Source: Salinibacterium sp.
Lineage (GTDB): Bacteria; Actinomycetota; Actinomycetes; Actinomycetales; Microbacteriaceae
Length of the DNA: 64,000 bases
Assembly: GCA_015234465.1 (NCBI GenBank)
Contig: JADGNA010000016.1
Location: 51,761 to 115,760 of the forward strand
Direction: 5' to 3'
A program made the translations under genes and the position numbers. Within the stretch, counting starts at the first letter, position 1; every line of letters begins with the position of its first letter. Below are positions 8,273 through 17,807 of the stretch, in pieces. Under the pieces are notes generated by a model, which ran no database searches, was not told where the DNA came from, and was given only the letters and a program-made list of their open reading frames with translations.

Positions 8273-9985
8273 GTGAACGAGCACTCCTCCCCTTCGAATC
8301 CCCCGCGCCCCTGGCTCGCGAACTACGCACCGGGAGTGCCGCACGAACTCGAACTCCCGAAGGGCAGCCTGCTCGACATCGTCGAGAACTCCGTGCGCGA
8401 GTTCCCGGAGGCACCCGCCCTCGAGTTCTTCGGCTCGACGACGAGCTACGCCCAGCTTGGCGAGCAAATCGACCGGGCCGCTGAAGGGCTTCGTGCCCTC
8501 GGCGTGACGGCGGGCGATCCGGTCGCCCTCGTGCTCCCGAACTGCCCGCAGCACATCGCCGCGTTCTATGCCGTGCTGCGACTTGGCGCGATCGTCGTCG
8601 AGCACAATCCGCTCTACACCGCGCGGGAGCTGCGCCACCAGTTTGAGGACCACCGCGCCAAGGTCGTGATCGCCTGGGACAAGGTCGTCGAGCACATCCA
8701 GGCCTTCCCCGCCGATGTCACGGTGGATACCATCGTCTCGGTCGACGTGACGCGCGCCATGCCGGCACTCACCCGGGCGGCGCTCCGCCTGCCGGTGCCG
8801 CGCCTGCGCGAGACCCGCGCCTCGCTCATGACTGCCGTCTCAGGCACGACGCCATGGCACGAGCTGTTGACCTCGGACCGCATCAGTGGCGGCGTGCCGA
8901 AGCCGACGATCGACGACGTCGCGGTCATCCAGTACACGAGCGGCACGACGGGGCACCCCAAGGGCGCCACGCTCACGCACCTCAACCTCGCGGCCAATGC
9001 CGCGCAGGCGCGCGCCTGGGTGCCCTCCGTGCCGCGCGGCGAGGGCTGCGTGTTCTACGCGGTGCTGCCCATGTTCCACGCCTACGGGCTCACGCTCTGC
9101 CTCACCTTCGCCATGAGCATGGGCGCACGCCTCGTGCTCTTCCCGAAGTTCGACCCCGACCTCGTGCTGAAGGTCATGCGCAAGCGCCCCGCCACCGTGC
9201 TCCCCGCCGTACCGCCCATCTACGAGCGACTCCTCACGGCCGCGAAGGAGCAGGGCGTCTCCCTCGAGGGCGTGCAGGTGAGCATCTCGGGCGCCATGCC
9301 CCTCTCGACCACCCTCGTCGAACCGTGGGAGAAGGCAACCGGCGGCTACCTGAACGAGGGCTACGGCCTCTCGGAGTGCTCCCCCGTGCTCATGGCGAAC
9401 CCCGTCTCGGAAGCACGCCGCGCCGGCACGGTCGGCCTCCCCCTCCCCGACACAGAGGCGAAGGTCATCGACCCCGACGACCCCTCCGTCGAGCTTCCCC
9501 TCGGGGAGCCGGGTGAACTCGTCGTGCGCGGCCCGCAGGTCATGAGCGGCTACTGGAAGAAGCCGGAGGAGACGGCCGCCGTCTTCGTGCCCGACCCCGA
9601 CGGCGGCGCGCCCTGGTTCCGCACGGGCGACATCGTGACGATCGACACGGGCGGCTTCGTCACGATCGTCGACCGCATCAAGGAGCTCATCATCACCGGC
9701 GGCTTCAATGTGTCGCCGAGCGAGGTCGAGGAAGCCGTCAAGACCCACCAGGACATCGTGGATGCGGCCGTCGTCGGCATCCCGAACGAACGCAACGGCG
9801 AGGAGGTCGTGGCCGCCGTCGTGCTGCGCCCCGGTGCCACCTTCGACGCCGAAGCCGTGCGCACGCACGTGCGCCCGCTGCTCACGCCCTACAAGGTGCC
9901 GAGGCGCGTGATCGAGGTCGAGGAACTGCCGAAATCCCTCATCGGCAAGACGCTGCGGCGAGTGGTGCGCGATAGCCTGCTCTGA
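8273..9985 (+). CDS. AMP-forming acyl-CoA synthetase (long-chain fatty acid-CoA ligase type)
   Basis: 570 residues of the ANL adenylating superfamily. Motifs in order: [18 protein letters not shown] (P-loop), [38 protein letters not shown] (hinge) and [12 protein letters not shown] with the C-terminal catalytic lysine. Reaction of the family: carboxylate + ATP + CoA to acyl-CoA + AMP + PPi. The motif set fits long- or medium-chain fatty acids, but chain length cannot be read. Its stop overlaps the glpK start by one base (TGATG), suggesting co-transcription and a link between fatty-acid activation and glycerol phosphorylation, as in use of lipid breakdown products. Confidence 0.92.
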   Translation: MNEHSSPSNPPRPWLANYAPGVPHELELPKGSLLDIVENSVREFPEAPALEFFGSTTSYAQLGEQIDRAAEGLRALGVTAGDPVALVLPNCPQHIAAFYAVLRLGAIVVEHNPLYTARELRHQFEDHRAKVVIAWDKVVEHIQAFPADVTVDTIVSVDVTRAMPALTRAALRLPVPRLRETRASLMTAVSGTTPWHELLTSDRISGGVPKPTIDDVAVIQYTSGTTGHPKGATLTHLNLAANAAQARAWVPSVPRGEGCVFYAVLPMFHAYGLTLCLTFAMSMGARLVLFPKFDPDLVLKVMRKRPATVLPAVPPIYERLLTAAKEQGVSLEGVQVSISGAMPLSTTLVEPWEKATGGYLNEGYGLSECSPVLMANPVSEARRAGTVGLPLPDTEAKVIDPDDPSVELPLGEPGELVVRGPQVMSGYWKKPEETAAVFVPDPDGGAPWFRTGDIVTIDTGGFVTIVDRIKELIITGGFNVSPSEVEEAVKTHQDIVDAAVVGIPNERNGEEVVAAVVLRPGATFDAEAVRTHVRPLLTPYKVPRRVIEVEELPKSLIGKTLRRVVRDSLL

Positions 9986-11508
9986 TGAGCGACGACGCCC
10001 GATACATTCTCGCGATCGACCAGGGCACGACGAGTTCCCGAGCCATCGTCTTCGACAGGTCCGGGGCCGTCGTGAGCGTCGGGCAGAAGGAGCACCGCCA
10101 GATACTGCCGCGCGCGGGATGGGTCGAGCACGACGCATCCGAGATCTGGAGCGGCGTGCGCGAGGTCATCGGCCAGGCGCTCTCCCGGGCCGATATCACC
10201 CGCCACTCGATCCATGCGGTCGGCATCACGAACCAGCGCGAGACGACGGTCGTCTGGGATGCCAAGACGGGTCGACCGATCACGAACGCGATCGTCTGGC
10301 AGGACACCCGCACGCAGGGCATTGTCGAGCGACTCGCGGCTGACGGGGGCCTCGACCGCTTCAGGGAGGCGACGGGCCTGCCGCTCAGCACCTACTTCTC
10401 GGCGGCGAAGATCGCCTGGATCCTGGAGAACGTCGCGGGCGCGCGCGAACGGGCCGAGCGCGGCGAGCTGCTCTTCGGCACGACCGACACGTGGGTGCTC
10501 TGGAACCTCACGGGCGGCGTACGCGGCGGAGTCCATGCGACGGATGTCACCAATGCGAGCCGCACGCTGCTGCTCGACCTCCGCACGCTCGAGTGGCGTC
10601 ACGACATCCTCGACGCCTTCGGCATCCCCGCCTCGATGCTGCCCGAGGTGCGCAGCTCGAGCGAGGTGTACGGCACGGCGGGGCCGTCGAGCCTGCTGCG
10701 CGAGACGCCCATCGCGGGCATCCTCGGCGACCAGCAGGCGGCGACGTTCGGCCAGGCCGCCTTCGACGCGGGTGAGGCCAAGAACACCTACGGCACGGGC
10801 AACTTCCTGATCGTCGGAACGGGAACTGAACCCGTCATGAGCGGCAACGGCCTGCTTACGACGATCGCGTACAAGCTGGGCGACGGCGAGCCCCACTACG
10901 CCCTCGAGGGGTCCATCGCCGTGACGGGCTCCCTCGTGCAGTGGCTTCGTGACAACCTCGGCATCATCTCGAAGGCGCAGGAGGTCGAGTCGCTCGCGCT
11001 CAGCGTCGACGATAACGGCGGGGCGTACTTCGTGCCGGCCTTCTCCGGTCTCTTCGCTCCCCACTGGCGACCGGATGCCCGTGGCGCACTCGTGGGCCTG
11101 ACCCGCTTCGTCAACAAGGGGCACATCGCCCGTGCCGCACTCGAGTCGATCGCGTTCCAGACCCGCGAGGTGCTCGACGCCGCGACGGCAGACACCGGCA
11201 CGAGACTCGAGGAGTTGAAGGTGGATGGCGGGGCAACCGGCAACGACACGCTCCTGCAGTTCCAGGCCGACATCCTCGGCCTCCCCGTCGTGCGGCCGGA
11301 GGTGGGAGAGACGACGGCGCTCGGCGCAGCGTATGCCGCTGGCCTCGCGACAGGATTCTGGAGCGACCTCGACGAGCTCCGCGCGAACTGGCGCGAGGGC
11401 AAGCGCTGGGAGCCGACGATGGATGCGGCTGAGCGCGACAGGCTCAACCGCAGCTGGGACAAGGCCGTGCTGCGCACCCTCGACTGGGTGGACGAGGACG
11501 TGAAATGA
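9985..11508 (+). CDS. glpK: Glycerol kinase
   Basis: 507 residues, full length. FGGY-kinase signatures are clear: [17 protein letters not shown] at the N-terminus, [18 protein letters not shown], the ATPase segment with [13 protein letters not shown], and [20 protein letters not shown]. The C-terminal domain has [15 protein letters not shown] and [21 protein letters not shown]. Reaction: glycerol + ATP to sn-glycerol 3-phosphate in the cytoplasm. No glpF or glpD lies nearby. It overlaps the upstream acyl-CoA ligase by one base and probably shares its transcript; a GC-rich hairpin follows the stop. Confidence 0.97.
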   Translation: MSDDARYILAIDQGTTSSRAIVFDRSGAVVSVGQKEHRQILPRAGWVEHDASEIWSGVREVIGQALSRADITRHSIHAVGITNQRETTVVWDAKTGRPITNAIVWQDTRTQGIVERLAADGGLDRFREATGLPLSTYFSAAKIAWILENVAGARERAERGELLFGTTDTWVLWNLTGGVRGGVHATDVTNASRTLLLDLRTLEWRHDILDAFGIPASMLPEVRSSSEVYGTAGPSSLLRETPIAGILGDQQAATFGQAAFDAGEAKNTYGTGNFLIVGTGTEPVMSGNGLLTTIAYKLGDGEPHYALEGSIAVTGSLVQWLRDNLGIISKAQEVESLALSVDDNGGAYFVPAFSGLFAPHWRPDARGALVGLTRFVNKGHIARAALESIAFQTREVLDAATADTGTRLEELKVDGGATGNDTLLQFQADILGLPVVRPEVGETTALGAAYAAGLATGFWSDLDELRANWREGKRWEPTMDAAERDRLNRSWDKAVLRTLDWVDEDVK

Positions 11509-11512
11509 CAAT

Positions 11513-11535
11513 GTGCGGCGCGCGACACGCCGCGC
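11513..11535 (+). terminator. Probable terminator hairpin after glpK
   Basis: GTGCGGCG and CGCCGCGC pair over 8 bp (one G-T) around a seven-base loop, eight bases after the glpK stop region. A run of G rather than T follows, so it is not a canonical intrinsic terminator. Confidence 0.5.
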
Positions 11536-11580
11536 GGGGGCATGAGCCGACCATGAGAAGCCATTCATGAACGGCGGGTC

Positions 11581-11586
11581 TACACT
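11581..11586 (+). promoter_or_regulatory. -10 element TACACT of a small membrane gene
   Basis: TACACT, then seven bases, then ATG 11594. It supports a leaderless start at the second in-frame ATG rather than ATG 11567. Confidence 0.5.
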
Positions 11587-11593
11587 GACCCCC

Positions 11594-11767
11594 ATGGCCA
11601 TCGGCACCGTCGCTCCTGCGCCCACGAAGTCGGCTCGTGACGCCTCCGCGCCGGCTGCCCCCGGGCTCTCCCGGTCCGCTCGTCTCGACCTCATCGCCAC
11701 GGCGGCGCTGGCCTTCGGCGGCGTGGTCGCGACCATCGTGGTCGTCTTGGCGATCGCGCAGTCGTAG
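11594..11767 (+). CDS. Small single-pass membrane protein
   Basis: 57 residues: a Pro/Ala/Ser-rich hydrophilic N-terminus, then one hydrophobic helix near the C-terminus (LIATAALAFGGVVATIVVVL) ending in AIAQS. Family not recognised. Support comes from coding-like third-position G/C bias and the correctly spaced TACACT. It sits between the glpK hairpin and the exopolysaccharide cluster and is probably its own transcription unit. It could be spurious. Confidence 0.5.
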   Translation: MAIGTVAPAPTKSARDASAPAAPGLSRSARLDLIATAALAFGGVVATIVVVLAIAQS

Positions 11768-11970
11768 CCTCCTGCGCGGGTGCCGCATCCGCCATCCCTG
11801 GCCTGCGGAGAACGTGACGTTTCGCCCGTGTTTCCGCGGTTTCTCGCCCAGATGAGAACCGGCCGAGGGCCCCTAGAAAGCGGTGTCCACCCTCGCTAGC
11901 GTGGCCTTCTCAGCATCGATTCGATGACGGCCCGACCGCGGGAACCTCGCGGGTGGCTAGAGGGAGCGAC

Positions 11971-13476
11971 GTGACGGTAGCGATCGGCAGGACCGAGGTC
12001 GGGCACGCCGACTTCGCGCCAGCGCTCCAGCACGCGACGACCGCGAGCTGGGAGAAGCGATTCGCCGGCCGCCTCGCCCTCGGCGACCTCTTCGTCGTCG
12101 TCATCGCCGTCTTCGGCGCGCAGCTCGCGTGGGTGCACATCCACAGCATGACGAGCGGTGACCCGGCCAGCATCAACGCCGCGCAGCCCTTCGCCGCCGT
12201 GTACTCCATTGGCGTCAGCGCCGCGTGGATCGTCATGCTCACGGTCGTGGGCAGCCGCGACAGTCGCGTGCTCGGGGTCGGTGCCGCCGAGTACCGCAGG
12301 GTGGCCCAGGCATCCTTCGCCACCTTCGGCGGCCTGGCGATCGTCGTCTACCTCTTCGACCTCCAGCTCGCCCGCGGCTACTTCCTGATCGCCCTGCCGA
12401 TCGGGCTGCTCTCGCTCATCCTCGTGCGCTGGTCGTGGCGCACCTGGCTGCGCGCCAAGCGCCGCGAGGGCGACTACTCGAGCCGCGTGCTGCTCGTCGG
12501 CTCCCCCGAGTCCGTGCGCCACACCATGCGGGAACTCGCCCGCATGCCCGAGGCCGGGTACACCGTGCTGGGCGCGTGTGTTCCCGTGGATCGCCGTGAA
12601 GCCGACGCGGGCGTCCCGGTCGTCGGATGCTTCGAGACGGTGCTCGAGGCACTGCAGTCGTCGCTCGCCGACACCGTGATCGTGACGAGTTCCGACGAAC
12701 TCTCGGCCGAGCGCATCCGTCAGCTCAGCTGGCAGCTCGAACCGGGGCGCCACCACCTCATCGTCGCCCCGAGCCTCACGGATATCGGCGGGCCGCGGAT
12801 CCACACGCGCCCGGTGGCGGGACTCCCGCTGATTCACGTGGAGACCCCGCGCTATGACGGCGCGAAGCTCTATCTCAAGCGGGCGCTCGATGTCGTCGCG
12901 ACCTCGCTCGGGCTCGCCGTCCTCGCGCCACTCATGCTGTTCGTGGCCGCCGCCATCCGGCTTGACTCCCCCGGACCCGTGCTCTTCAGGCAGCCCCGGG
13001 TGGGCCGCGACGGTCGGCAGTTCATGATGCTGAAGTTCCGCACCATGGTGCCCGACGCGGAGGCGGTGCTCGAACGGATGCGCCGCGAGGGCCGACTCAC
13101 GGCCGACGACGGCAATGGCGTGCTCTTCAAGATGCGCGACGATCCCCGCATCACCCGCATCGGGGGCGTGCTGCGGCGTTTCAGCATCGATGAGCTGCCC
13201 CAGCTGTTCAACGTGCTCGTCGGCACCATGTCGCTCGTCGGCCCGCGACCGCCCCTCGCCCGCGAGGTCGCCGAGTATGACGGGCACGTGCACCGCCGCT
13301 TCCTCGTGAAGCCCGGCGTCACGGGGCTCTGGCAGGTGAGCGGACGCTCCAAGCTCTCCTGGGAGGAGAGCGTGCGCCTCGACCTCTACTACGTCGAGAA
13401 CTGGACGCTCACGGGCGACCTCCTACTGCTGTGGCGCACGGCACGAGCCGTGCTCGCGCACGACGGCGCCTACTGA
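11971..13476 (+). CDS. Undecaprenyl-phosphate sugar phosphotransferase (WbaP/CpsE-type initiating enzyme)
   Basis: 501 residues. The N-terminal half has four predicted membrane helices, a nucleotide-binding-like CoA_binding_3 region (SRVLLVGSPESV) and a linker. The C-terminal half is the bacterial sugar transferase domain: KRALDVVATSLGLAVLAP membrane hairpin, LFRQPRVGRDGRQFMMLKFRTM, DELPQLFNVLVGTMSLVGPRP and PGVTGLWQVSGRS. Known reaction: transfer of a sugar 1-phosphate from a UDP-sugar to undecaprenyl phosphate, the first step in building an exopolysaccharide repeat unit. GTG 11971 is chosen over GTG 11953 because GAGGGAGC lies four bases upstream. It converges on the minus-strand glycosyltransferase run. 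Confidence 0.93.
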   Translation: MTVAIGRTEVGHADFAPALQHATTASWEKRFAGRLALGDLFVVVIAVFGAQLAWVHIHSMTSGDPASINAAQPFAAVYSIGVSAAWIVMLTVVGSRDSRVLGVGAAEYRRVAQASFATFGGLAIVVYLFDLQLARGYFLIALPIGLLSLILVRWSWRTWLRAKRREGDYSSRVLLVGSPESVRHTMRELARMPEAGYTVLGACVPVDRREADAGVPVVGCFETVLEALQSSLADTVIVTSSDELSAERIRQLSWQLEPGRHHLIVAPSLTDIGGPRIHTRPVAGLPLIHVETPRYDGAKLYLKRALDVVATSLGLAVLAPLMLFVAAAIRLDSPGPVLFRQPRVGRDGRQFMMLKFRTMVPDAEAVLERMRREGRLTADDGNGVLFKMRDDPRITRIGGVLRRFSIDELPQLFNVLVGTMSLVGPRPPLAREVAEYDGHVHRRFLVKPGVTGLWQVSGRSKLSWEESVRLDLYYVENWTLTGDLLLLWRTARAVLAHDGAY

Positions 13477-13516
13477 GAAACCGAGTCGACGGTCGGCCCG
13501 CGTCCGGCTCGCGTTG

Positions 13517-14551
13517 TCAGCGAGCTGCGGCGATCGCGTAGGCACTGCGCAGCCCTTCCTCGAGACGCTGGGTGCTGCAGCGACGGCGCACGGCGGCCGT
13601 ACGCGCCTCCACGTGGCGCCGATACTCGAGGTCCCGCGCGAAGCGCCGCACGGCTCCCGCGAGCTCGGGGGCACTGCCGCCCGCGGTCGCGTAGCCGAGG
13701 GAGCGCATGCTCGGGATCGTGCGGCTGATCACGGGAACGCCGAGGGTCGCCGCCTCGATGGCTGACACGGGCCCGCCCTCCCATGACGCCGTGTGCAGGT
13801 AGAGGTTCGAGCGCGTGAGCAACTCCCGCACCTCCTCGGGCGGCCGCCATCCCGTGACGGCCGCGCCTGAGGCGCGCAGCATCTCGGGCACGCCCGCGGG
13901 CCCGTCGCCGATCCAGGTGAAGCGGATGCCGTCGTCCTGGCAGAGGTGCGCCACCTCCGCGAAGACCTCGGGGGCCTTCTGGGCACCCAGCCGGCCGACC
14001 ATGGTCACGGTGAGCGCATCGTCGCTCTGAGACGGCGGCGCCTCGTCAGCGGGCGCGAGCGGCGAGGGGTTGGGAGCGACGACAACCGGGTTCCCCCTGC
14101 TGAGCGAGCGACTGAGCAGGGCTTCGTGGGGGCTCACGCTGAGGGTCGTCTGCGGCCGGCGGGCGAGCGCATACTCAAGCGCACCGAATCCCAAGCGCAC
14201 GGCGGAAGGCACATCGGTGCGTTCGAAGGCGAAGCAGTGGGGCGAATAGACGATTCGGGTGCCGGGAGGGAGAAAGCCCCGAGCCACGCCCGCGAAGGAG
14301 GAGTGCAGGTGCACGACATCGGGCCGGATGCGTCGCACCGCCCTGTTGACGGCACGGTAGAAGCCCGGCAGGCCGCCCGAATAGGTCGTCGCCTGCACTC
14401 CCTCGGGCCACTCATGGGTCGATTGGCCCTCGCGCACCCGGGAGAACACTCGGTGCTCGAGGTCCGGCGTCACCCGCGCATAGTTGACGATCGCGCTCTG
14501 CAAGCCACCGCCGAGCGCTTCGGTCACATGGAGTACCCGCATGGTCGTCAC
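13517..14551 (-). CDS. Glycosyltransferase family 4
   Basis: 344 residues, GT-B fold. N-terminal MRVLHVTEALGGGLQSAIVNYA is the GT4 opening with the glycine-rich acceptor-side loop. DVVHLHSSFAGV and VYSPHCFAFER follow. The C-terminal nucleotide-sugar domain has VTMVGRLGAQKAPEVFAEV and WEGGPVSAIEAATLGVPVI, which contains the expected acidic and small-residue motif. Cytoplasmic or membrane-peripheral; it probably adds one sugar to the lipid-linked repeat unit. Donor and acceptor cannot be read. It is the last gene of the minus-strand run and overlaps the previous gene by four bases (ATGA). Confidence 0.88.
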   Translation of the reverse strand: MTTMRVLHVTEALGGGLQSAIVNYARVTPDLEHRVFSRVREGQSTHEWPEGVQATTYSGGLPGFYRAVNRAVRRIRPDVVHLHSSFAGVARGFLPPGTRIVYSPHCFAFERTDVPSAVRLGFGALEYALARRPQTTLSVSPHEALLSRSLSRGNPVVVAPNPSPLAPADEAPPSQSDDALTVTMVGRLGAQKAPEVFAEVAHLCQDDGIRFTWIGDGPAGVPEMLRASGAAVTGWRPPEEVRELLTRSNLYLHTASWEGGPVSAIEAATLGVPVISRTIPSMRSLGYATAGGSAPELAGAVRRFARDLEYRRHVEARTAAVRRRCSTQRLEEGLRSAYAIAAAR

Positions 14552-16638
14552 GCCACCGCGACGGGTGCGGCCTGCCCCGCGGGGCGCACCACCCAGCGCT
14601 GGTTCTCGATGAGGTCGTCGAGCGTGAGTTCGTCGGCCTCGCGCACGAGCGCGAAACCGCGGGCGTCGACATAGTCGGCAAGGTCGTCCTGGTGCCCGTC
14701 GACGTGCTCGCCATGGGCGGCCCTGCGCGGCACGACGATGGGTCGCTTCCCCGCACGCAGCACGCTCAGGATCGACCCCGTGCCCGCGTGGGAGACCACG
14801 ATGTCGGCCCGCTCGATCTCGCGCGCGAGCTCAGCCGCGGGCAGGCTCGGGACGGCGTCGATGTCGAGGCCCGAGACATCCGTCGGTCCCACCTGCCACA
14901 GCACCGACCAGGTCGGCGGGATGATGGCGTGCAGCCGCCGGATGAGACGCTCGAAACCGTAGTGGGCGTTGCCACCGACCGAGACCACGACCCGCGGCGT
15001 GTGCCCCTCGGGAGGCAGGGGCACCTCCTCGACGCTGAGGCCATCGAAGACCGAGAGCGCGAAACGCCAACGGTCATTCGTCGCGAAGGGGTATTGCACG
15101 TAACGCTGCACCCCGGGGATGCGGTCGATCACGCGGCCCGTCGCTGAAAGCTCCCGCACCCGCGTGCCGCTCTCGATGTAGGAGAAGGGGATGCGGTGGA
15201 GCTTCGCCGCGAGGAGGGCGGAGAGTGCCATCTGCGCCCCCGTGCTGTAGACATGCGTGATGCGTTCGCGGCGCATCCGTTTCGCGAGGGAGACGGCATC
15301 GCGCACGACGCCGAGGTAGGCCCGCGGTGGGCGGTTCGGGAGGCCGAACACGCGCTCGCCCCGCAGCAGCGAACGGCTCTGGGCCGTGACATCCGTCACC
15401 CACAGCACGTTCTCGGTGCCGGCGATGCGCGAGCGGAGGGAATGCAGCTGGGTGAGGTGCCCGCCGCTCGTCGCGACGAGCATGACTCGGTCGGACGGTG
15501 ATGGAGCGTCGTGCATCGTGGACTCCTTGTGTCGTGGGGCGGAAAGCACACTGAGAAAGGCCTGGCGGGTGGCCTCGGCGATGTGCCGCCAGTCGAGCGC
15601 GGACAGGTCCGGATGCTCGGCGCGCGGTTCGCGACGAAGCCACTCGAGGGCAGCGCGAAGGGTCGTGGCATCGAAGTCGCCCGGGTAGGCGTGCACCCAC
15701 TCGCGGCCCACCTCCCCCTCCAGCTCCCACATCGCGCCGAGCGCTGGAACGACGACGGGCCGTCCCGCCGTCAGTGCGAGGATCGCCGAGCCCGAGTTCT
15801 GGATGTGTCGATACGGGAGCACGAGGAGGTCGGCGGCACGCAGCCACAGGGCCAGCTGCTCGTCGTCCAGCGCCTCGAGTTCGAGCGTCGCGGCGCCCCC
15901 GGCCTGCGCATGCGCGGCGGCGAGCATCCGCAACTCCTCTTCGAGTGCCGGTTCCGAGGGCTTGCCCGCGACGACGACGCGGAGGCCCTCGGCTGCCGCG
16001 GCCCCCTCGGCCCGCAGCGCGGTCGCCGCACGCAACAGGGCGCCCGCGTTCTTGTAGGGGCGCACCTGGCCCGCGAAGAGCACGATCGTCTCCGTCTTCG
16101 CGAGGCCGAGTGCATCGCGGGCCTCCTCGCGCGAGATGTCGAGGGGATATTCATCGCCGTAGTGCCCGTGAGGGGTCACGGCAGCGGGCCGTCGCGCCAG
16201 GCCGGGCCACTCCTGCCATGCGGCCACGAGACCGTCGTGCGAGAGTGCCAGCACGCCGTCGACCGTGCGCTCGAGCATCCGCCGGTACAGGCGGCGCACG
16301 ACCGCTATCGACCTCTCCTCGTGGGGGCGCGGATTGTGGACCGTCCAGACCACCCGCGTTCCCGCGACGCGGCGTGCTCGCGCGAGCGCCAGATGGAACG
16401 CCATGAGCCGTGACAGGTGGCGGAGCGCCCGATGACCCGAGAGGAAGGTGAGCTCCGGCCAGTGCAGGTGCACGATGTGGGGCGGCCTGCGCAGGAGCTG
16501 CCAGAGGGAGAACTCCTCAACCTCGACCCTCGGCCCACCGGGGAGCGACTCGAGGGCCGACGCAAGCAGGTGGTTGTAGGGGTTCGCCCTCCGCGTCGAC
16601 CGGGCGGGGGCGGATGCGACGCGCATAGTCCCGCTCAC
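14548..16638 (-). CDS. Fused glycosyltransferase: GT4 domain + Alg14/PssD-like + Alg13/PssE-like domains
   Basis: One uninterrupted frame of 696 residues holds what are normally two or three proteins. Residues 1-374 are a GT4 enzyme (PHIVHLHWPELTF; VVWTVHNPRPHE; TIVLFAGQVRPYKN). From residue 375 the sequence restarts as an Alg14/PssD-like domain (VMLVATSGGHLTQLHSL; ESGTRVRELS). An Alg13/PssE-like catalytic domain follows (VVVSVGGNAHYGFERL; VVSHAGTGSILSVLRAGKRP; EHVDGHQDD). At the joint an ATG at 15516 has AAGGAG six bases upstream, so the C-terminal 322 residues could also be made alone. Loss of a stop codon between two ancestral genes, or a sequence error, would explain this. Overlaps both neighbours by four bases. 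Confidence 0.85.
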   Translation of the reverse strand: MSGTMRVASAPARSTRRANPYNHLLASALESLPGGPRVEVEEFSLWQLLRRPPHIVHLHWPELTFLSGHRALRHLSRLMAFHLALARARRVAGTRVVWTVHNPRPHEERSIAVVRRLYRRMLERTVDGVLALSHDGLVAAWQEWPGLARRPAAVTPHGHYGDEYPLDISREEARDALGLAKTETIVLFAGQVRPYKNAGALLRAATALRAEGAAAAEGLRVVVAGKPSEPALEEELRMLAAAHAQAGGAATLELEALDDEQLALWLRAADLLVLPYRHIQNSGSAILALTAGRPVVVPALGAMWELEGEVGREWVHAYPGDFDATTLRAALEWLRREPRAEHPDLSALDWRHIAEATRQAFLSVLSAPRHKESTMHDAPSPSDRVMLVATSGGHLTQLHSLRSRIAGTENVLWVTDVTAQSRSLLRGERVFGLPNRPPRAYLGVVRDAVSLAKRMRRERITHVYSTGAQMALSALLAAKLHRIPFSYIESGTRVRELSATGRVIDRIPGVQRYVQYPFATNDRWRFALSVFDGLSVEEVPLPPEGHTPRVVVSVGGNAHYGFERLIRRLHAIIPPTWSVLWQVGPTDVSGLDIDAVPSLPAAELAREIERADIVVSHAGTGSILSVLRAGKRPIVVPRRAAHGEHVDGHQDDLADYVDARGFALVREADELTLDDLIENQRWVVRPAGQAAPVAVA
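15523..15528 (-). promoter_or_regulatory. Internal ribosome binding site AAGGAG at the glycosyltransferase fusion joint
   Basis: AAGGAG, six bases, then ATG 15516, in frame inside the 696-residue frame and exactly where the Alg14-like domain begins. It would allow separate synthesis of the C-terminal 322 residues. Confidence 0.6.
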
Positions 16639-17807
16639 GATCGGCCGTCCCCTCTCGCCCCGGCGCGCACGCCGAGGGCGAGGTCGAGGATCTGCTCGTG
16701 GCGCGACCGCCAGGAGTTCTCGCTCACGAAGCGAAGGCGGTCGTCCTCTCGCGCAAGGCCGAGGGCGAGCGCCTCATCGAGCCGCTCGGCGAAGCTCGCG
16801 ACATCCTGCGTCAGCAGCACCCGATCGCTGATCCCCCGCACCGGTTCGAGGTCGATCGACAGCACCGGGGCGCCGCCCGCGAGGTACTCATAGATCTTGA
16901 GCGGGCTCATCGCCTCGGTGAGTCGCGTGCGGTTGTGCGCGACAAGGCACACGTCGCTGTTGCGGATCGCGGCGACGAGGGGCGCACGCCCCACGGGGGG
17001 CCGCACGTGGATGTTCGGCACCGACGCGATCGACGCGACGGCCGCCTCCTCGCCGACCACCCCGAGCAGCACGATCTGCAGTTCCGGGCGCGCGTCGGCC
17101 AGCGCGCGGAGTCCCACCGTGTCGAGTCGGCTGTCGAGCGTGCCCACATAGAGCGCCCGCGGCCGGGGAATCGTCGCGAGCCAGTCGGGCTCGGCCGGCG
17201 TCTCCCCCGCCCACTCCGCCGGTTCGACGCCGTTGGGCACCACCCGGGCGGGCCCGAGCGGCTCGATGCGGTCGATGATCTGCTGCGACACGGCGGCGAC
17301 ACTCGCGCCGCGCGTCGCGATCTGCCGGTAGGCCTCTCGGATGCCTGGCCACCATGGTTGCCTGGCCGGCAGCTCCGTCCAGTCGTCCCGTGCGTAGTAG
17401 GTGACGGATGCCGCCCAGTCGAGTGGCGAGAATCCCGCGACGAGCGGGCTCGCGGTGATGACGTGCGGTGTGCGCAGCCCGAGTCGCGCCGCAGCACGCC
17501 GGAGGGAGGCGTCGTAGTCCTGTCCCGCCGCGCGCAGGCCGCCGACGTCGACCGGGTCGCTCGACCTGAGCCGAAGTGGCGTGTGGAGGCCGACGCGCTC
17601 CCGCGCGGGGAATGGCGCGTCGCCGCGCCCGAGGAGCTCCTTGGCTCCCCGTTTGAGAAGGCTGCGGTGCGGGTTGGCGACGAGCAGCCCGCCCACGCGG
17701 GGGTGGTCGAGCAGGGTGGCCAAGAGCCGGTCGGGGGGCCGATTCATCCCCCGCGTGACGGCATCGTCGTAGGTCTCGAAGGTGAAGGTGAAGACGAAGT
17801 CGCTCAT
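16635..17807 (-). CDS. Glycosyltransferase (GT-B, GT4-like; teichuronate/TuaH-like type)
   Basis: 390 residues starting MSDFVFTFTFETYDDAVTRG. Features: PPDRLLATLLDHPRVGGLLVANPHRS, VITASPLVAGFSPLDWA, RVVPNGVEPAEW and RALYVGTLDSRLDTVGLRALA. Near the C-terminus NSDVCLVAHNRTRLTEAMSP then LKIYEYLAGGAPVLSIDLEP forms the sugar-nucleotide site of GT4-like enzymes. A long open frame upstream is ignored: ATG 17807 overlaps the stop of the preceding gene by four bases, the same ATGA coupling used along this run. Substrate unknown. Confidence 0.85.
   Translation of the reverse strand: MSDFVFTFTFETYDDAVTRGMNRPPDRLLATLLDHPRVGGLLVANPHRSLLKRGAKELLGRGDAPFPARERVGLHTPLRLRSSDPVDVGGLRAAGQDYDASLRRAAARLGLRTPHVITASPLVAGFSPLDWAASVTYYARDDWTELPARQPWWPGIREAYRQIATRGASVAAVSQQIIDRIEPLGPARVVPNGVEPAEWAGETPAEPDWLATIPRPRALYVGTLDSRLDTVGLRALADARPELQIVLLGVVGEEAAVASIASVPNIHVRPPVGRAPLVAAIRNSDVCLVAHNRTRLTEAMSPLKIYEYLAGGAPVLSIDLEPVRGISDRVLLTQDVASFAERLDEALALGLAREDDRLRFVSENSWRSRHEQILDLALGVRAGARGDGRS

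Noticed and set aside
9889..11736. 615-codon minus-strand frame opposite glpK
   Set aside because: Shadow of glycerol kinase; no domain features.
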